Origin: Bdellovibrionales bacterium
GTDB lineage: Bacteria; Bdellovibrionota; Bdellovibrionia; Bdellovibrionales; JAMPXM01
NCBI GenBank assembly: GCA_005792225.1
Contig: SXSP01000505.1
Coordinates: 1 to 9,561, forward strand
DNA: 9,561 nucleotides
Reading direction: 5' to 3'
Below the pieces are notes generated by a model. The model was not told the DNA's origin, did not search any database, and saw only the letters and a program-made list of their open reading frames with translations. A program made the translations under genes and the position numbers. Positions 7,641 through 9,561 of this stretch are shown here, piece after piece. The stretch's first letter is position 1, and every line of letters begins with the position of its first letter.

Positions 7641-7662
7641 TTGATTCCGATCGGAGTGAGAA

Positions 7663-8106
7663 ATGAAAGTCATTCTGCAAAAAGATGTTAAGAACCTCGG
7701 CAAAGTTGGTGACTTGGTGAACGTTTCCAACGGTTTTGCCCGCAACTTCCTCTTCCCCCGCCGTATGGCGACGGAAGCGACTGAAAAGCGCGTGAAAGAA
7801 TTCGCGCACTTGAAAGCTGTCGCTGAAGTGAAGAAGAAAAAAGCCGTTGCTGAGCGCCAGGAACTCGTGAAGAAGCTCCAGGGCGTGAACATCGTGATCA
7901 AGGCGACTGCAGGCGAAACTGATAAGCTCTTCGGCGCAGTTACGAACAACGACATTTCGAACGAGCTCGAGGCGCAAGGTCACTCGATCGATCGTCGTGA
8001 TATCCACCTTGAAGAGCCGATTCGCATGCTCGGCCAGCACAAGGTCACCGTAAAACTCGGTGAGGGCCTCGAGGCCGAACTCAGCGTTTCGGTTGAGCGC
8101 GCATAA
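7663..8106 (+). CDS. rplI: 50S ribosomal protein L9
   Basis: L9 binds domain V of 23S rRNA near the L1 stalk and helps maintain reading-frame fidelity. At 147 residues it has the usual family length. The N-terminal rRNA-binding domain (1-40) holds the signature GKVGDLVNVSNGFARNFL followed by FPRRMA. A long charged helix (about 41-75, with the KKKK run) connects to the C-terminal domain (about 76-147, including DKLFGAVT and GQHKVTVKL). The ATG follows CGGAGTGAG with normal spacing. It is the last gene of the rpsF/DUF2232 cluster and is followed by a strong intrinsic terminator. Confidence 0.97.
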   Translation: MKVILQKDVKNLGKVGDLVNVSNGFARNFLFPRRMATEATEKRVKEFAHLKAVAEVKKKKAVAERQELVKKLQGVNIVIKATAGETDKLFGAVTNNDISNELEAQGHSIDRRDIHLEEPIRMLGQHKVTVKLGEGLEAELSVSVERA

Positions 8107-8138
8107 ACGACACAAATTTGACCAATTTGAGTTTTGAG

Positions 8139-8170
8139 AAAGGCCGGCAGAAATGCCGGCCTTTTATTTT
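8139..8170 (+). terminator. Intrinsic (Rho-independent) terminator after rplI
   Basis: AAAGGCCGGCA (8139-8149) pairs with TGCCGGCCTTT (8154-8164) around the GAAA tetraloop (8150-8153): a perfect 11 bp stem followed by TTTTATTTT. It lies 32 bases after the rplI stop and closes the rpsF-DUF2232-rplI operon. Confidence 0.93.
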
Positions 8171-8249
8171 CCACGATACTTGCGCCAACGAAACTCCATT
8201 TTTCAACTCGTAACGGCCCAGGTTAAAAATTGAATCAGTGTCGCTTCAC

Positions 8250-8257
8250 GGAAAGGA
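8250..8257 (+). promoter_or_regulatory. Ribosome binding site deciding the GTG start at 8263
   Basis: GGAAAGGA ends 5 bases before GTG 8263. Starting there puts a lysine-threonine pair and then a hydrophobic run at the N-terminus, a normal signal peptide. The alternative TTG at 8230 would place 11 polar residues in front of it and has no ribosome binding site. Confidence 0.7.
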
Positions 8258-8262
8258 TTCCT

Positions 8263-9036
8263 GTGAAAACATTGAGCCTCATTTTCTCCGTTATCTTCTT
8301 TGTTCATCATTCCAACGCCTTGACCCCCAGCGCAGAGCGATCTCCCGATGAGAGTTGGTATCACGCGCTGATGCGCCAGATTCCCGCGACCGAAAGTTTG
8401 CAGGGTCGAACGGCACTCTCGAGCGCACGATATTTCCGCGACGACGTCGACCTTTCGATTCTTCCCGTATGGAAGGGCTCGGCTCAGGAGCTCATCAGCC
8501 TGGTCAAACAAGTTCGGGATGAGCGAATCTACGAGCACTCGGGCGACAGAGGATTTTTAAGACGCTCGACATGGCTTTATCCCAATGACGGATGCTTCGC
8601 TCGAGCGGAGCACGTGGCTCGAGGTTTCGCGAGACGCGGTCTTGTACGTCCCGGAAAAGTTTTAGCCTTCGGGAATTTAAGATTTGCGACGACTTACGGA
8701 CCGCGCGCAACTGTCTACTGGTCGTACCACGTCGCCGCCGCGTTTCGAATCGGGGGACGAGCTTACGTCATTGATCCGGTGGCGCAGCCGGGTGGAATTT
8801 TGCCTTTAAAGGAATGGCTGCTCCGAATTTCGGGTGAGCCTTACAACGTTCGCGTTGCGATCTGCGATACCAATGCTTACTCACCGTCGACGTCTTGTTC
8901 TGGAGCCGGAACGGTTCACCAGGGAAGCTTTTTTTCTCACCAACTCTCGTACCTTGCGCCGGAGTGGAACCGTCTTGTGAATAGCGGATTTGATCCGCGA
9001 AAGGCTTTGGGTGAGAACCCGCCTTGGCCAAATTAA
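8263..9036 (+). CDS. Secreted protein-glutamine-glutaminase-like enzyme
   Basis: This 257-residue exported protein was read from the GTG at 8263. Residues 1-19 (MKTLSLIFSVIFFVHHSNA) form a signal peptide with a likely cut after SNA. The mature part carries a papain/transglutaminase-like Cys-His-Asp layout: Cys111 in DGCFARAE, His156 in YWSYHVA and Asp171 in YVIDPVAQP. This order and these local contexts resemble the protein-glutamine glutaminase (protein deamidase) family known from Chryseobacterium, which converts side-chain glutamine in proteins to glutamate. That enzyme is made with a propeptide; residues about 20-90 here could fill that role. Cys201 and Cys212 could form a disulfide outside the cytoplasm. 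Activity is inferred from motifs only; another transglutaminase-fold hydrolase is possible. It follows the rplI terminator, so it has its own transcription, and its stop overlaps that of the convergent small gene. Confidence 0.78.
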   Translation: MKTLSLIFSVIFFVHHSNALTPSAERSPDESWYHALMRQIPATESLQGRTALSSARYFRDDVDLSILPVWKGSAQELISLVKQVRDERIYEHSGDRGFLRRSTWLYPNDGCFARAEHVARGFARRGLVRPGKVLAFGNLRFATTYGPRATVYWSYHVAAAFRIGGRAYVIDPVAQPGGILPLKEWLLRISGEPYNVRVAICDTNAYSPSTSCSGAGTVHQGSFFSHQLSYLAPEWNRLVNSGFDPRKALGENPPWPN

Positions 9037-9254
9037 CGGGCGGCCGATTTATCGAGATCTTCTTTGGCCGCGAGCAGAATGTCCTGAACGTATTCGGCGA
9101 GTGCGTGACGGAGTTGATCCAAAGTCAAAGTCTCGCGGTCGTAGCCTGCCGATGAGATCAGGTGGCCGAGTTCTTTCGAGATTGTTTCTTGCGGTAGACC
9201 TGTTGCTTCCGCAACGTCACCCAAGAGCTGGGGACCCAACACATCCTGGCTCAT
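9033..9254 (-). CDS. Small conserved-looking protein of unknown function (73 aa), possibly helix-turn-helix
   Basis: I do not recognise this protein. It is 73 residues, acidic, with no signal peptide or membrane segment, and predicted to be almost wholly helical. Residues about 8-33 (LLGDVAEATGLPQETISKEL) have the spacing of a helix-turn-helix, with alanine in the first helix and a Gly-Leu-Pro turn. Residues about 43-70 form an amphipathic second half (LDQLRHALAEYVQDILLAA). A good ribosome binding site, AGGGAG, lies just upstream of the ATG at 9254. Coding is supported by that site, by the balanced composition and by the neat convergence with the glutaminase-like gene (stop codons share TTAA). 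It lies downstream of the probable dnaB 3' end on the same strand, about 166 bases away, so it might be co-transcribed with it. DNA binding is a guess. Confidence 0.65.
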   Translation of the reverse strand: MSQDVLGPQLLGDVAEATGLPQETISKELGHLISSAGYDRETLTLDQLRHALAEYVQDILLAAKEDLDKSAAR

Positions 9255-9317
9255 GAACTCCCTTTCAATTGAGCGCGCGCGACTGCATCCTTGCGTCGCT
9301 TTTCGATATTCACTTTT

Positions 9318-9333
9318 AAGGGGACACGGACAT
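9318..9333. repeat. GTCC-containing motif in the intergenic region, possible interspersed repeat
   Basis: AAGGGGACACGGACAT (read on the other strand ATGTCCGTGTCCCCTT) holds a tandem GTCC step next to a T-run and resembles short GTCCCC-type interspersed repeats that some bacterial genomes carry between genes. Only one copy is in the window, so repeat status cannot be shown here. Confidence 0.2.
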
Positions 9334-9420
9334 TTGAGCAGGTGGTTAAACTAGTCACAAGACGTTTACCCCGTTTCCGAAGTGAACTGGACTGTCGTCC
9401 TGGCGCCTGCGATGTCGCGG

Positions 9421-9561
9421 CTACGCTTGGCCGCCCTGGGGCTGGCGTGGGCGCATCTGTATCGGCTGCGCGGGGGGCGGAGGAAGAGGAAGTTCGCCGC
9501 CGCCGTCTTCGAGGTTCGCGAAGCGACCGATGTGCGATTCCCACTTCACGCGGACGGTGCC
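9421..9561 (-). CDS. dnaB: C-terminal end of replicative DNA helicase DnaB (partial, enters from right edge)
   Basis: On the minus strand a frame runs open from the right edge to a TAG at 9421-9423, giving 46 residues with no start in view. It begins GTVRVKWESHIGRFANLE, which matches the last conserved block of DnaB helicases (typically GTVxLxF... followed by an aromatic or basic residue, then RFxNL). The remaining residues (DGGGELPLPPPP, then a Gln/Pro/Arg-rich end) are a low-complexity tail beyond the usual DnaB terminus. DnaB unwinds DNA ahead of the replication fork. Support also comes from synteny: dnaB commonly follows rplI, as here, though inverted and two genes away. With only 46 residues the identification is probable, not certain; another RecA-type ATPase is the main alternative. 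Confidence 0.68.
   Translation of the reverse strand, partial: GTVRVKWESHIGRFANLEDGGGELPLPPPPAQPIQMRPRQPQGGQA

Noticed and set aside
8230..8262. TTG start extending the glutaminase-like protein by 11 residues
   Set aside because: It would put polar residues before the signal peptide and has no ribosome binding site, while GTG 8263 has one.
9344..9370. Imperfect inverted repeat GGTTAAAC ... GTTTACC as a dnaB terminator
   Set aside because: The stem needs a bulge, is weak and has no T-run on the minus strand.
9251..9544. Minus-strand frame of 97 codons rich in Arg and Ser at the right edge
   Set aside because: Its low-complexity product (RRRRRRTSSSS) is the out-of-frame shadow of the GC-rich dnaB tail; the neighbouring frame gives the conserved DnaB-like ending.

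Overview
The window looks like an ordinary chromosomal segment of a Gram-negative bacterium. The gene set (a Bacillus/Bacteroidetes-type succinate dehydrogenase, an exported subtilase with a C-terminal CUB-like domain, a secreted protein-glutaminase-like enzyme, and an S6/DUF2232/L9 ribosomal cluster) fits a member of the Bdellovibrionota or a related 'deltaproteobacterial' lineage. That assignment is an inference from gene content and protein style. No 16S or other phylogenetic marker was compared. I see no insertion sequence, prophage, tRNA, rRNA or CRISPR array.

Layout, left to right. (1) 1-2445, + strand: the 3' part of sdhA (it enters through the left edge) followed after 13 bases by sdhB, ending in a strong GC-rich hairpin. 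This encodes the catalytic arm of complex II (succinate oxidation or fumarate reduction). (2) 2638-4266, + strand: a stand-alone exported S8 serine protease with signal peptide, inhibitor-like propeptide, complete catalytic triad and a CUB-like tail. (3) 4270-5932, - strand: a two-gene unit, an FHA-domain protein whose end overlaps the start of an alpha/beta hydrolase by 14 bases. It converges on the protease gene with only 3 bases between the stop codons. (4) 6100-8106, + strand: rpsF (with a Gly/Arg-rich tail), a DUF2232 multi-pass membrane protein and rplI, closed by a textbook intrinsic terminator. rpsR and ssb, often found in this cluster, are not present. (5) 8263-9036, + strand: a secreted protein with the Cys-His-Asp layout of protein-glutamine glutaminases. 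(6) 9033-9254, - strand: a 73-residue protein of unknown function whose stop codon overlaps that of the glutaminase-like gene. (7) 9421-9561, - strand: the last 46 codons of a gene entering from the right edge, most likely the replicative helicase dnaB, a usual neighbour of rplI.

Functionally the window mixes housekeeping (respiration, ribosome, probably replication) with two exported protein-modifying enzymes (protease, deamidase-like) and one small FHA/hydrolase unit of unknown role. I find no clear evidence of a new multi-gene system. The most worthwhile leads are the secreted glutaminase-like enzyme, the FHA/hydrolase pair, the unusual tail on ribosomal protein S6, and the unlisted dnaB 3' end at the right edge.
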